Assembly: GCA_911728455.2 (NCBI GenBank)
Contig: OU452231.1
Span: forward strand, 17,875,838 to 17,939,837
Direction of reading: 5' to 3'
Source of the DNA: Marthasterias glacialis
Lineage: Eukaryota > Echinodermata > Asteroidea > Forcipulatida > Asteriidae
Length of the DNA stretch: 64,000 bases
The notes beneath the pieces are model-generated. The model had not been told where the DNA came from, did no database searches, and was given only the letters and a program-made list of their open reading frames with translations. The position numbers were made by a program, and so were the translations under genes. Shown one piece after another: positions 13,231 through 26,600 of this stretch (positions are counted from its first letter, which is position 1; each line of letters starts with the position of its first letter).

Positions 13231-13631
13231 TCAGGACTGATTGCTTTGTTCTGGAAAGGGCAAGGGCACCAAGGCGTTTTCTTCTTGATAAAGGGCACCT
13301 CTATGAGGAAATGGTCAATTTCTACTGGAATATTTCAAGGGCACCAAGGCAATGACCAGGGGGCAACGGAGGCAATTAGCCTTTCCCATGAAATATGCTA
13401 ATTACATTCACGCATACGTACAGACACTATTGGTGGGCAAACGCCTTAGAGTTGTGCACTAGGCAGATGCACAAACGCGTATGCGCCATGCCACCATTAG
13501 CCCCACACAAAAAGGCGTGATGTTCCCTCATTTTGCCCACCAGTAGAGTTAGTGCGCACGCATGATGTGCAGTTTACATATTTCATGGGAAGGGCCTATT
13601 GTCCCCATTGCCTCCGTGAAGTATCAGGGTT
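13231..13631 (+). repeat. Dispersed TIR repeat A, split by another MITE
   Basis: Left end tcaggactgattgctttg and right end gtgaagtatcagg define this copy. The middle shares caagggcaccaaggcaatgac with six other copies: 12050-12205, 18245-18390, 44081-44223, 46157-46310 (reverse), 55672-55814 (reverse) and 62750-62866. The family ends in aggcctgatactt inverted repeats, seen most clearly at 46157-46310. Confidence 0.75.
13379..13596. mobile_element. MITE inserted in repeat A
   Basis: Terminal inverted repeats ttcccatgaaatatg (left) and catatttcatgggaa (right) are perfect over 15 bp. The element of about 215 bp also carries a second inverted pair built on ggtgggcaaa. It interrupts repeat A between ggaggcaatt and the conserved ccattgcctccgtgaag. 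Confidence 0.75.
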
Positions 13632-15599
13632 GCAGCTACTACTTTTTTCCAGTAGAATAGCCCCGGCAGTCTAGTGGAAAAATAAAGCAAAATTGCATTG
13701 TCATAAATAATATTTAACTGTGCTACACAACAGAAACATGTGGCAATGAAACCAATGAATAAAGACAATTTTTAGAATTTAAGCTTCTTGGGGCTACTGA
13801 AATCTAATCAGGGCCACTAAAAAAATCAGTTTTACTAGCCCTGCTCGCTACCATAAATATCTCAAGTTAATTTCGACCCCTTATTTCACTCACGGAATAC
13901 AGTGTCCTGAATTGACACTTTCTAATATTTTCTATGTAAACATGGCATCTGCATTTCTATTTATAACAAGACCATATTTCGGTTTCATAGTCTTAATTCC
14001 TGTTCATTTTAACGGCAAAAAAAAAACCCTCAACAGTACTACTAGCTAGGACTGTGCATTATGGTGATGATTAAACGAAAATGAGTGGTCTGAAAGAGGA
14101 ACTGCATTTATTAGGTAAACACCTTGTACAATGTACATTTCATCAGTAGCTCGACCTTGATATTGAGGGCTTGAACTTAAAACAAGTTTCCCCCTCGGTC
14201 ACCTTTATGAACAGCACTGGCCTGTTTTTATACATTAACCCACATGACCCACATCAGTGCGCTTTGTAAAAAAAGCATTTTAAGGTACATGTAGGCCTAC
14301 AGCGTGTAGAGTATTGACCCAATTCGACTATCGTCAGGCACCCACGATCCATTTTGGTTGTGCCATTTTGGAGTCAGATTCTCTGTGCCTTACTGTGCAT
14401 TTTAGGCCACGCCACGGGTGCGAGTTTAGACACCTGCAATCTCCCTTCACTGGCCAAATGCTAGTTAAAACAGCCGAGGACTAGAATAGTCAACTTTGAT
14501 GTCAGAACAAGGGGTCTTTTAGCCAATAAAGCCATTGCTCATGGCAGTATTTCCCCTGCCCATTCCACCTCACTACTTTCAGTGACCACCTCATTCATGT
14601 TTTGCCAATATCACCACCCCACAGGAAAGATCTGGAATTATACAGCGCTTATAACTTCTTTTTTTTAATATTCATTTTGTGTCATTTATGAGCTTTCCTT
14701 GACCCCCACATGTATATACATGTACATGTATGCATCAAGAAATCGCAATTTGGATGTGTAGATGGAATCATGAGCACAGCATTCTTGTCAGTTTGCAAGC
14801 GGTGTAATTTTGTAGCTTCAATCAATCAATTTAAATTTGTTGCCACCTCGCTCAGTTTATCAGCCAGGGGATACACGATGCTTCAGAGCGATGTCCGGCA
14901 AACTGAAGAAGCAACCAGCTGCGCATTACTTGCAATGGAATTCGAAAGTAAACAGAGCAGAAAAAATTACGATGCCAAAAGTGTGTTGACTCTATGCTTT
15001 TCCCTGGTGTTTTCTACTAGTAATTTGTGGTTGAGGGATGCTGCCGTGAATACTGTACATCTACTGACACAATTCACCTGACGTCATCATCACAATAATC
15101 TTGGTTACACCAATGTGGGAGTCAATGTCCCCGCATGTTATACAGCTGGTGTAGTGCGCATAATGGTGCGGCGTTCACACGCTTACCACCATAATATTTG
15201 TATGTGCAATTTGACTCCGATAATGGTGAGAACGTGGCAGACAGTAGCAAAAATGTCACAGGCATGGGTTTTGCCAACCTTTACTGTGGCCTTAACTGCA
15301 ACCAAAAATCATTTATCAGTCACAACAAATTCTATAAAATTACCTACATGTATATCACTGATAAATCAATTGTGCTACCCAAAACAAAAAGTACACATAT
15401 TAAAAAAAAAAGGTACACAAATATTTTATAATAAAAAATGGCAAATTTCTGCCAACCCATTTAATACATGTGATACTTGAGGTTACCCACAGTCACATAG
15501 AGGTCACTGTTTGCGAATAAAAAGAAACATTTTTCCCAAGGGGATGGGAGTAGATAAAACATTCTTAACGCTATAAAAATGGTAGATTCTTGATGACGG

Positions 15600-15785
15600 A
15601 TTCTTTCAAGGGTATGAATCATTACAAAAAGGTCTAAAAGTAGGATCCAAGTTTTGGTTGGGACTATGTTGAAATGATGGCATTTTCACCTTTTTGTAAA
15701 CCTCTTAAGTTAGAGATTTCAAGGAGTTTCTGGGAACAGTATCCTCAGCCCTAGAGAAGTACATGTAGATCAAAGAGCGGATTTC
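15600..15785 (+). repeat. Dispersed repeat C copy
   Basis: Contains aaaaaggtctaaaagtaggatcc, aaatgatggcattttcacc and ttcaaggagtttctgggaac. These are shared with 33860-34075 and, reversed, with 57412-57590 and 58110-58545. Confidence 0.65.
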
Positions 15786-16198
15786 TTTATATCTAAAGAA
15801 AATAGGTTCAGCTATTTTTTTGTCACCAGGGCAGGCACAAAAAGTTCTGAAAATGTTCATCCCTGTGTACTACATTATTTAATGTCACTTAACATACTTC
15901 CAATGCATTTATTACTTTATTTAATTCATAACTCTGTCACAAATATTAAAATAAAATTTACTGACTCTTCAGAGTGTACAATTGTGCCAACTTAACGTCA
16001 CAAATTAATTATAGTAGATTAAAAAGGGGGGGGGGGGGGGTTGGACACGTACATGTACATTGTATTTGTATGTACAGAGAGCAATTAAAATGTATTATTA
16101 CAATTTAGTAATGATACTTAAAATTTATTGCTGAAAGCAAATTTAAGGTCCAGGAATAACTAAATCTCATGTGCCTTCGATAAAAGTATGAGTAGGCC

Positions 16199-16260
16199 TA
16201 TAATAAATACATAAATACATAAATACATAAACACATAAATACATACAAAATACATAAATT
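16199..16260 (+). repeat. ataaatac microsatellite
   Basis: Six or more units of ataaatac with a few substitutions. Poly-G of 15 lies nearby at 16026-16040. Confidence 0.8.
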
Positions 16261-16929
16261 TACAGAAATGAAATCTGGTACCAGCATCCTAAATTACCCA
16301 CACAAATAATGCGTGGGCCCCTGTGACTAATGGAATGCTTATATGGACTTTAACAAATAAAAATCTGTCTATAGTAACAATATGTCTGCTGGCATGATTT
16401 TTATGTAATAGGCGCCAGTAAAATATGAATTTCCATTGGTTTTCTTACCATGGAAATGTCCGCCTTCAATCATGCATGTCTATACATGTAGAATGGTTCT
16501 GGCATAAAACACTCTTAAAGTAAATAAAGGACCCAGGGAATATGCATGTGGGGACAGTGTTAAATGAAAATGAAAATTATGAAAATGAATTCCAGTAGGA
16601 ATTTTTTTTTGTGAATAACATCTGCCAGGATTCCCCACTCATAAAAAATGTATCCACTTTTTTAAAATTCGAGAAGGAACTAAGTTTGCATTTCACAGTC
16701 TGCTCCAAAATTACACCCCTTTCTGTATTTTGGCAAATTCCACATGATGGCCGATGTCACATTCCCAATATACCTGTATTTCTAGTGAGCAAATATTCAA
16801 ATACTAGACGCAAAGTTAATTCAAGGCGTTTTTTTCAGCAGTCCATAATCATCTAGAATATCGAATCATTTGACAGTATTGTTTACCCCAAAATGTGACA
16901 GGTCATTTCCTGGTAGGCAAGATAACTAA

Positions 16930-17292
16930 AGAGTGGAGTGGCCGAGCGGTCTTGTCCACCGAACTTAAGTTTTGTAGTTTACAAAATTTGGGTTCGAATC
17001 ATGGCCTGGACAGTCGTGACACTTGTGTCCTTGAGCAAGACACTTTTACCATAACTTCTTTGTCCTTCAGATGGAACGTTAAGCTGTATGGTCCTGTGTA
17101 CTAAGATGGGTAGTGCACGTAAAAGAACCCAGGACACTTATCGTGAAAGAGTAGGGGTTTACACTGGTATTTCTGGTTCAGATAGCAAGCATCCTTGTCT
17201 ACAGGTTTCTTCACACTTCTGAGCTACCATGATTAATTTTGCTTTTGAGGCATCCTTGGTTTCATTAACAGAAAATAATATTAATTATAATA
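16930..17292 (+). mobile_element. tRNA-derived SINE, full-length copy (family S1)
   Basis: The head resembles a Leu/Ser tRNA, with A box tggccgagcgg (16939-16949) and B box ggttcgaatca (16991-17001). A conserved body follows (ccttgagcaagacactttta, cagatggaacgttaagc, agagtaggggtttac) and an aataat-rich tail. These are RNA polymerase III promoter elements. Relatives are at 49295-49560 (reverse) and 62050-62272 (3' part). Confidence 0.8.
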
Positions 17293-18244
17293 CACTGGTC
17301 ATATGAGATTTTTACATTTTGTATTGTTAACTACCACATAAAATCAACAGTTGTAAAAATGACAGCTGAACCAGTTTTGATGTGCCCCCCTTTCTTAATA
17401 TCAAACGTTGATAAATATTTTCATGGATGGTGCAATTTCCCTAAAATGTAGGATTTTCCTCCATTGAGCTGTGTACAAATCCTGCGTGCAGGAAGTCCAG
17501 GCTCTGTGGATCTTTTGTAAACATGTGATGTCAGGGTCAAACAATAAGTCAGAATACAGTCATAGCACAGTAATAGAGAAAGGACAACCAGGCACCTTCC
17601 TCCATTGGGTTTTAGACAGACCAATCAAAGACAATGGAATACTGTGTTGTGTAAATATTTATAATGTCATGTTGTTGTAACCATGGTGGGACCAGAAAGA
17701 GAGATGTTTGTTTTGTACTAAGGGAACTGTTTCATTATTTATTCTGTAGATTTGACAGGTGACTCTAGAGACAAAGCACAGAATGAGCCATATTTGCGAG
17801 TTATATTTGAATAGTTGGTACAATAAAGTGTTTAGTCACAAGTTAACGCTTAAATTTAAATTCATCAGACTGTAGAGACAGTCACTTGGTCACATGGTTC
17901 AGGGCAAGCTTTTGTACTGTAGCCAGTATCCACATGAGCAAACCCTGGTACCACTGACTGTGCCATAGAAATTCTTTCAAGGTTGTGTATGGGATGGGTG
18001 TTCGCCGTCTCTTACGTAACTATGCAAAAGCTTGACCTGAATCAGTTGATATTGCAACTGTCTCTAGAGTCTGAGAAATTAAAATTTAGATGGTAACTTG
18101 TGACTAAGCGAATCATTGTACAAACATTAATTCAAATCTAACTTGCCTTATTGGTATAATACATTTTGTTTTAAATGATTAGGCCATGACACAAACCTTG
18201 AACCCTAGAAACTCAAAAGCAAATATGTTTCAGTCTTGGAATGT

Positions 18245-18390
18245 CATCTATGAGAGGGCAATGCCATTCTCATATTTTCAAAGGGCACTTCCACTAGAAA
18301 ATCTGTAAGCCTATGGAAAAATGTTGAAGGGGCACAAAGGCCAAGACCAGGGCAACAGAGGCTGTGGCCTCCGTGTAATTACAGGCCTGA
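18245..18390 (+). repeat. Repeat A copy, diverged
   Basis: Shares gagggcaatgcc, gggcacaaaggccaagacc and acaggcctga. It resembles the copy at 44081-44223 most closely. Confidence 0.6.
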
Positions 18391-19575
18391 TAATCGAAGA
18401 TTGAAAACCCCCTAACTAGTGATGCTTATTTCGCAATCAAGATAAACCTAATATTTTTTTTTTTACCATACACAATTGTGTGATAAGCACTGTATACTCG
18501 GTGCAGAGGGGCACAAAGAGAAGCGCAACTTGTAAGATATGGGTATGACCAGGTTATACTCACTGCACATGCTGCTGACAATAAAAAAAAAAGGAACTTT
18601 ACCTCTAACACAAAACACAAAACACAACAAACAAACGACAGACCATGTGTAGAGCAAGGAAGCAGGCATACAAATTATATGACAGGTTAATGAAGTTGAT
18701 TATTTAACAAAGTAAATTTGGTGTTCCATAAATTAGCTTTATAATTTGGAAGTACACATCATCCGTTTGTTAAACATCAGGCCCCTTAAGCTTCAAATAT
18801 TTTTGCCAGATCTGGCTTTCTTTTATTACAAACTGAACATCCTCAATGACTGTTTTGTGGGACTTTTTGTGGGAAATTTTATCGTGACAAACATTAGTCT
18901 GGTTCCACACCAAGTCCACCAACATTATTGTTGTGACTTCGTTTTCACAAGATGGGAATTAGAACATTTACAAATTCAGACTTAATTTCCCTTAAAACAA
19001 TTTTGTTTTAATTTTAAAAGAACATCCTCAGGAGCCATAAATCAGAAAAAGAAAAGGGAATACTATCCCTGAGTGTGTTTTTAATGATAAAAGATCATTC
19101 TTAATCTTATATTTGGGGATGAAAAAGAAATTTGAAAAATTGCTTTATAATATTTGAATGATCACTAAACAAGTCGGTTGGTAAGCAGGATCATTTCTTC
19201 TGTAGACTGTGCTAGTATCAGTCTGTGGACGAAAACCTTTATTTAATCTAAATGATGACTACTTGTGTACGCTTCAAAAACAAAGAGGGCGCTATTAACT
19301 TAGGCGCTATATCCATGAATCCCATAATTTCCCAGCTTAATCATCATAATCATCTTCCTTTATTACTGCATCTGTATGGGAGTACACACGCACAACATTT
19401 ACAAAATGAAGAAGGCTGGATCAGGCAAAACATCCACTATCTAAATATTTATAATTTGTAAGGCCTACAAAAAAAAGTACAAATTAGTAATTATTAATAA
19501 GTTTAATACAAGTATTTAATAAATCGGTTCAAATCACTGATACTAAATTTGCCAACATCCACTCTCCAGACTTAC

Positions 19576-19760
19576 CGCTCACTGACAAAGTTTCTTCTTG
19601 ACTTTTCTAATCCAGCATCTGTTTCACTTTTCGCTAGACCCACTGAATGTTGCGTGTGGGTTGCCACGAGCTGAAATAGGCTTGGTCGCTTCCTGTCATT
19701 CGACCATGCATCGGTTACTCATTGTTCGGTATGGCGGCCGTTACCATGGTTGACGTGGTT
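19576..19760 (-). other. Candidate 5' untranslated exon of the tincar-like gene
   Basis: On the minus strand a strong donor (gtaagt, 19575-19570) follows a relatively GC- and CpG-rich stretch with no long reading frame. It lies upstream of the tincar-like coding exons, whose first exon has possible acceptors just before its ATG codons. The 5' end near 19760 is a guess. The exon could equally belong to another transcript. Only the donor and the composition support it. Confidence 0.25.
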
Positions 19761-20290
19761 CTGATGACAATCTGAACTGTAATTAAGAGTAAAGTTGATT
19801 GATGAAACTTGGGAACTTGAACTTAGACCAACGGAACAGGATGATGTAAGCCTCCTCCTACATTCACTTCAGTTCAGATGAGAGTTCGTAACGTTAGTTC
19901 AGCTGCACACTGTCAGTGTCAGTGCATGGAGGTAGAAATTAGGTCAGTGTCACTATGTCAGTGTTGGTTGAAGGGGGGCTTTTCAAAGATTGTTGCTGCA
20001 AGTTCCCGATTTCTCTTTGGCCCAAAAGTAGTACATATTTTAACTGAACTTACCACTCAAGCCCACGCATGCGATTTCGATTGTTGTTAAGAAATGCAAT
20101 TGTTAGGGGATCAGACAGTATGACGATAGAAAACGTTGCCAACTCGACCGTCGTCAAAATCGATATCGAACGCGAAACACACGCCCTCATGGTGTCAGTT
20201 ATTGCCAATTTGGTCGATGAGATAAGGCGCAGATGAGTGGCCTACGGGGGTTGGGGCCGGGTGGGGGAGGGGGGGGGGGCAAGGCAACCT
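19720..20290. promoter_or_regulatory. Promoter-like CpG-rich patch
   Basis: CpG density rises sharply here. A YY1-like word atggcggcc is at about 19733, a plus-strand donor (gatgatgtaagcc) at about 19849, and a G-run cluster at 20246-20279. Together with the minus-strand donor at 19575 it could be a bidirectional start region. No coding start could be tied to it. Confidence 0.3.
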
Positions 20291-21709
20291 GCCCGCCGCA
20301 CCTGTAGCGTCCGAATTTAATGATCATTAATTTGGAAATGAAGTTATCAATATATATTTCAGTGTACAGCACCTTGCGCTCTTGGGGAGCCCCGGAGTGT
20401 AGGCCTACTGCTTCGTCTGGGCAGACTGGGGTTTGAGGCCATTAAGTCTTGCTTCTACAAAGCATCCAAAAGTCGCTTAAAAAAACAAACGGAAAACAGG
20501 CTAAAAAAAAATACAAACTGAGGTTGGAAGGAACACGAGTTTGGTCTCTATTTATAAGCTTATGAGATTGGGGATACCAACGCCTGTCACTGTGCGTAGA
20601 AAAGCTCATTGTGCAATTTCAAAGATGTTTTTAAGAAAACATTGCTAACCAAAAGTTTCTATTCCTAAGTTAAAAAATTGCAGGGTACCATCCACGAGCA
20701 GCGTTGACTAACAAGGCCTTATTGTGCGATCAGAATTTTCTTTCTCATGGCTTTATGAAATTTTGCCATCATGCAGGCACACATTGTCATTCGTGGGACG
20801 TCATCAAGTCAATAAACATCATTCCCAATTTTATCAAATCAGAAGCGGATTGTTATATGAACTGTTGACCAATGGCGAGCCCTAAAATTCTCCCCTAAAA
20901 TTTTGGCAGACGACACTCATACTTTCCATGTAGGTCGTAAAGAGTCAGTATCCCTTCGCGCAGAGAGGAAATAGTTTGTATTTTTATAAATTTCAAAATT
21001 AAAAGTTTAAACAAGATGACAGTTATGCCCCTTAAGCTACATTGGGAAGGTTTTACAAGAAACGTAGAGGTTTGACTGATAACAAAATACAATTTGAAGC
21101 CATTTTCAGCGACTGCGGAAGGATATAAATTCAGCCCGAACCGCGCCGTGGAAGAAAAGTCAATTGTCTCCACCACTGTCTTTTGTGTTTCATTTTGCAG
21201 TAGGTAGCAGTGCTAGATTTTCATGCTGTACTGATTTAGTATAAAATCTCTGAACATTTTCAGCACGAATTACCTTTTTTCAGTAATGCGTCAATATTTC
21301 CCTTTATACCATAACCGGGAAAGTTTTGCTGATGGAACTGCGGTCATTTTTTATCTTAGCCGAGGACAATAACTCGAATGATTTCCATGAAAATTCGACG
21401 ACCACTGTACGACTCGAGTACAGCCACTTGTCAAGGTGTTACGGTCTGCTGCAGGCTCATAAATTCGACGGACCATTTGGGTAAGTTTTTCAAAGAAACT
21501 TAGAAAACTGAGAGTATTACCAGAAAAGCACAAGAAAACTATAAATGAAAGCGTGCTAAAATTGTATGGGGCAACGGGGGATTCGGGGTTGTCATTCCCA
21601 AGAGAATATATTTACTAACTTAGCCTTAGAGTGTTAATTTTTAATTACAGGTCGGGTTAAACATCATTACAACAAAACTGTATCTTGAAATTTTTGTATC
21701 CCATTTTAG

Positions 21710-21835
21710 GCGCAACTGGAACGTCACGGGGGTGCTCAAAACATGGAGAGGCTCTGAGTGGATTTTGTGCTGGTTGTAATGTTTGTATGTCCAATGATCT
21801 GTATGACGAATTGAGGAACGTCGGGGTCGTCGAGG
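21710..21835 (+). other. Candidate isolated exon, B-box-like cysteine cluster
   Basis: A 126-base open stretch is bounded by cccattttag and ggtaagt, both good splice signals, and has phase 1 at both ends. Its 42 residues include CSKHGEALSGFCAGC, which matches the first four zinc ligands of a B-box (C-x2-H-x7-C-x2-C). The second half of a B-box is not conserved. No partner exons were found. It may be an exon of an unseen gene, a decayed TRIM-like fragment or chance. Confidence 0.25.
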
Positions 21836-24800
21836 GTAAGTCCTACACAAAGCTGCAAACAGAGTTAGTTTTTGTCTTGAACTCATAGAAAAAATTGTGC
21901 GTGAAATAAATTGAAATGTATATGCAGCCGTTTTCCTACAGTAAACTTGCGGCGGTTTTGACCTCATTGAGGGCGCTGTTGTGCGTCAGACGCATAATGT
22001 CTATTGGAATCCTCCTGGTAATAACTCGGTTAAAAATCCAGTACTAAAATGCTTTTTAGAAGTGTTACTTTGTACACTTTATAACGAATTGTTAGCAGAC
22101 TGAAAGTTTCAAGCGAAATCCTAATACTTAAAGATGAAATGTGTTGTGCATTGCGTTACTTCTGACCCTTTATGCCTGTTGCATTTTGCAAATGTCTATT
22201 TTTTAGTGGTTCAATCAGATCAGTGTTAGTGTTACTGTTAGAGTACAAATGAGTAGTTAAAAGGTATGAGTAGTCTCGGCATTAAGTCTCTGTGGTCTAG
22301 ACAAGTAGTTTTCAGTAATTCAATTAAAAAGCAGAACGTGAATGGTACTGGAGGCTCACTGTATAACAATCAGTGTATTAAACTTGAGCTATTGTGTAAA
22401 ACACCTGCCTCTGTTCCTGTATCAACACTGAATAGAGTTCATGACCCATGCAAGGGATTTGTGAATTGGATAACTTCAACAGAGTTCAATAAAAATGTGC
22501 ATGCATTCAAGAAGTAGAGGATTTTAAAGATTCAAATGAGACTGAGAGGACATACAGATAATAGTTCATCCGCCTCATTATTTGTCAAGGAAACTAAACT
22601 GAACAATAAATGAGCAGAGATTTTAACATTAATTTTGAAATGAGCAAGATATTTTTGAAGAAACTTTTCCGCTATAGCTTGAAAACCTGGTGGAAGCAGT
22701 TTTTTGTGACAATATTTCTCTGGAGGGAGCCAACTTTTTGTGACAATGTTTCTTCAGCAAACAAAACTAATGCCCATACCTCACTGTACAAGGAGCTTCT
22801 GAAATGTCTTCATCAAATGACATTAGGAAACACAAAGAAGTCAAGAAGATGAACATTCCCACCCTGTAGGCTCTCCATCAATAGACACTTTAAATTTTGG
22901 ATTTTAGGAAGTGACTGAAACATCTCTCCACCAACAAAGCAATTGGATATGCAACTTGAAAATGGAAGTGGTGCAAAAATCTAAAACAATACTGTTTTAG
23001 TGAATGGAAGTATATGCATGACTTTGAAGCAGGTGATTCAGGTTAAATAATATCTAATTTATAGATTAGGATCCTGATAACATGGGTGCATTGCCACATT
23101 ATTGCATTGGTGATCTTATGACAGACCATTATGATCTAGCCCTCTTTCTTTATCTTATGATCTTCTAACCAGTTAACCAATGTAAACAAACCAATGTTGG
23201 GTTAAAAATGGTGGTGTGGGGGGGGGAGTGTAAGTAAATAAATAAATTAGCAGCTCTCATTTTTAATATAAAGATCATCAATATTCATACTAGTGTTTAC
23301 AGGAATATATAAGAAAGATGGCTATAGCATAACAATGGTTTGTTGTATTTGTATAAAAGAGAATGAGTTTTATTGTAGAATCTTTGAACTTTTGATTAAG
23401 CGATTCTTTGCTTGCTTTTGGCAACTGAGGAATTCTTAATCCTTATCGCTACCATAGATGAATTGATGAATGAAAGCGATGAAGGAATTAAGGCACTCTT
23501 AAGTTAAAAACTAATGAATAGTATAACTATATGTTAACAAATAAAACAAAATATCTTAACAATCATCAAATCAAACATAAGACAACTTGCACAAAAACAC
23601 TGCATTCATTACAAATAACAAAACATTAAAAGCACCACTTCTTATAGAGACTGAGACAACTTCTTCAAGTCAGCTTTGCTGCTTCTCAGCACTTCAAATC
23701 AGCAGTGGCTGTTGTCGCCAAGGGAAATATTAACTAACAGTGACTCAAAGTGCACATCTTCAAAGACTGCTGTGGATTCTATCTTCTTTACTCGACAGTG
23801 TCTTCAAAATTAGCCATGCCAAGCCCATCAAAGACTTTAAGATCAAGATACTTTCTTAGGAATTAGAAATCCATAAAGCCACTTCCCTCTTCAATAAGAA
23901 ACCATTGGAGGACTTGTATGGAAGATTAACTGAGTGGAAATTTATCTTCAAAGAAAACATATCCCATTTGCACAGGATCTTCTATGACAGAATATTGAAC
24001 TGTTTTGCATCATCAAACTTAACCATCAGGGATATGACCTAACATCATAGCTTTGGAAAATGCCACACGAATGACTCGCCATTTTGTGTGGTGGTGCTTC
24101 TGGACATTAATTTGAAAGAAAACTGTTAGATTTGATTTGAGGTGTTTTCAATGTATAAAATACTGTGTGTATTTTTAATTCTCTCAAGGGAACTTAAGCT
24201 AACCATAACATGAACGGAAAGAAACAACAAACATTCAGCTAAATTAACCTGATCCATTCACAATTGATTTGAACTTTGATCAGATGGGACCTTCAAGAAA
24301 ATCTACTTCAACATCCTCCAAGAAAATAAGACAACAACGTCATCTTCAAGAAAATCTAATGTACTTCAATGTATTCCAAGAAAATACGACAGCTTCATCA
24401 GCATTACTTCTATCCATCCTCATCAAATGACTGACAAATTAACAGGACTTAAGAAAATCCACGAAATCTTAAGGCTTAATCTTCAGACAATAATATCAGC
24501 ACTTAATGAGATGACAGTTGAAAAAACAAACTCAGTAGCCTCAATTACTACTTCTTCATCTTACATCTTAACTGAGCGAGAAGATATACAGGTTACATAC
24601 ACACACACACCCACACCTACACACCATGACAAGTGCATCAAACATACTATCACTTTATTACATCCAACAACAACATATTTGATACAAAAATAAATAAATG
24701 ATTAAAGAATTAAATAAGATAATAAAGGATTTATTATCAATGATCGAGTGGAGATGTGTGTGAAAGTGAATCTGACCGCTTGATGTTTTGTGTGATTTCT

Positions 24801-25279
24801 TTTAAGAATAATTTATGCCTAAGGTAAATTTGGACACTGTCTGAAAACAACAGCAGCAGTAACAACAGCAAAGAAACCATAGCCATAAGGTGGCTAAAAA
24901 ATTGAGCTGTACTTTTGTAAGAAATAAACCAAAATAATTTTGATGTTGCTTTAAAAAGTGTGGAAAAGGTAACATGCATACACCCTTAAAATAAAACCAG
25001 GAAATTTAAAATAATGAATGTGAGATGTGTTTGTTGATGGAGGAGAAAGAAACTGATTGCAAGATTGTGAGAGGTTACTAAAATAAAGTTGAACACTAAT
25101 TTTGTTTGAATAAATAGTTAAAAACATCTGCCTCACTCAAGCAAACATACCTCAATAGTACAAACATAAATCAGACACAAAATTCAATATTCCACAAGCA
25201 TCAAACAAGGTATCTTTATGTTAAGAACACTGGACAGCAGCAAGTAAATACAACCTATTGAATGAACATTGACAAACTG

Positions 25280-25470
25280 GAGGGGTCGGCCCTCCCACTT
25301 TCTTCTATTTAAACTAATGGGTCACCCTCCCACTTCATTCTCTTTAAATAAACGGTTGACTCCTCCCACTTTCTTCTCTTTAAACTAAAGGGTTGTCCCT
25401 TCCCCATTTCTTCTCTTTAACTGGTGGGTCATCTTTTCAACTTTCTTCTCTTTGAACTGGTGCATCATCC
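25280..25470 (+). repeat. Pyrimidine-rich tandem repeat, about 40 bp x 5
   Basis: Each unit resembles ctcccactttcttctcttta followed by aactaatgggtca. Units diverge by several bases. Confidence 0.75.
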
Positions 25471-26189
25471 TTTCCTTCACAGATAATTATGTAACGCTCG
25501 GTAACCATGGACTCATAAAGCAGCAAATCCTTCAAGATAGACACAAAATACCATCAACCTACCACTCAAGAACAAGATGTGCAATGTGCAAAGCCACAAA
25601 TTCCACACAGGCATTAAGAAAGTCAAGGAACTTTAGTCATTTCATTGGAGTATGGATCAATGAATAATGTATTTAAACCCAACAGGATGAAAAATCTTCA
25701 TTTTTTTCAAGTTTGAGAAACAACAACCATGCAAAGCATCATTCTCTCACTGAAACTACACCGCGAGACGAGCAAGCCTTTCATCACCATGCCAACTATA
25801 CAGTCCCAACAATGTGAAATGATCTCTCGATTGCCATGGAAATAGTAAGAAACAAATCCTTCGCGAGGACACAAAATGGTTTCAAGACATTAGTGATGAA
25901 CGTCGAAGATTTACAATCTGCATAGAATGGACTTATTATAAAATCACAGGTGGATTTAAGAAAATATTACCAAAATCTTTTTTGGGTTTTTAAAAAAAAA
26001 TTACTCTTTATGCTTGGTAAAAAAAAATTATATTAAAAAAAAAACAGAGATGGTGTAACTGCATAAAGTGATTGTTTTCTCTTTTCAAGTTTGTATGGAC
26101 ATGTGTTACTTGCTGTGATTTACATGCATTATTGACAATGCATGTGCGACAGCTTTCCATCCATTCAGATTGAATAGCGCCCTCTGTAT

Positions 26190-26600
26190 ATGAATTTGAA
26201 GAAGTTATGTCTTTCATAAATAATGTCATGAATTTAGCAATGATGTAGGCCTACATGTAACTTCGCTTTTAACCAGAATGAGACAAAATTTAGGCCTACA
26301 AAATTAGCAGTATTTTCTCACAGATTGGTCTGAAACAAAATCCTTTTTTTATGGATTGGTAAAAGAATTTGCAGTTTTGTCTTTCAAAATTTCACGAGAT
26401 TAGCAATGATGTAGGCCTACATGTAGTTTCACCAGAATGAATCGACATTAACTTTAAGCCTAAAAAACAGGATTATTTTCTCACAGATGATTGTTCTAAA
26501 ACAAAATCCTTTTTTATTGACTGGTATGAATTTGAAGAACTTTATGTATTTTTCTTTCAAATGTCATGAATTCAGCAATGATGTAGGCCTTATGATGTAA
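26190..26600 (+). repeat. Tandem repeat, about 166-172 bp, 2.4 copies
   Basis: The landmark agcaatgatgtaggcc recurs at 26236, 26402 and 26574. A ctcacagatt...aaacaaaatccttttt block lies between successive landmarks. Confidence 0.75.

Larger units (their letters stand above)
12206..19570. other. No gene recognised; repeat-rich
   Basis: If the non-coding exon at 19576 is real this is part of intron 1 of the tincar-like gene. It holds repeats A and C, the SINE at 16930 and simple repeats. The open frames here look random. Confidence 0.4.

Noticed and set aside
13583..13768. Minus-strand frame with a hydrophobic N-terminus
   Set aside because: Lies across the junction of repeats A and G; the hydrophobicity follows from T-rich repeat sequence.
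20120..20236. 38-codon ORF starting at ATG 20120 in the CpG-rich patch
   Set aside because: Short, no recognised family, no donor giving the phase needed to join the exon candidate at 21710, and no splice evidence.
22266..22852. Two open frames of about 80 codons after the B-box-like exon
   Set aside because: Biased to AT-rich codons, no family resemblance, no matching splice sites to 21710-21835.
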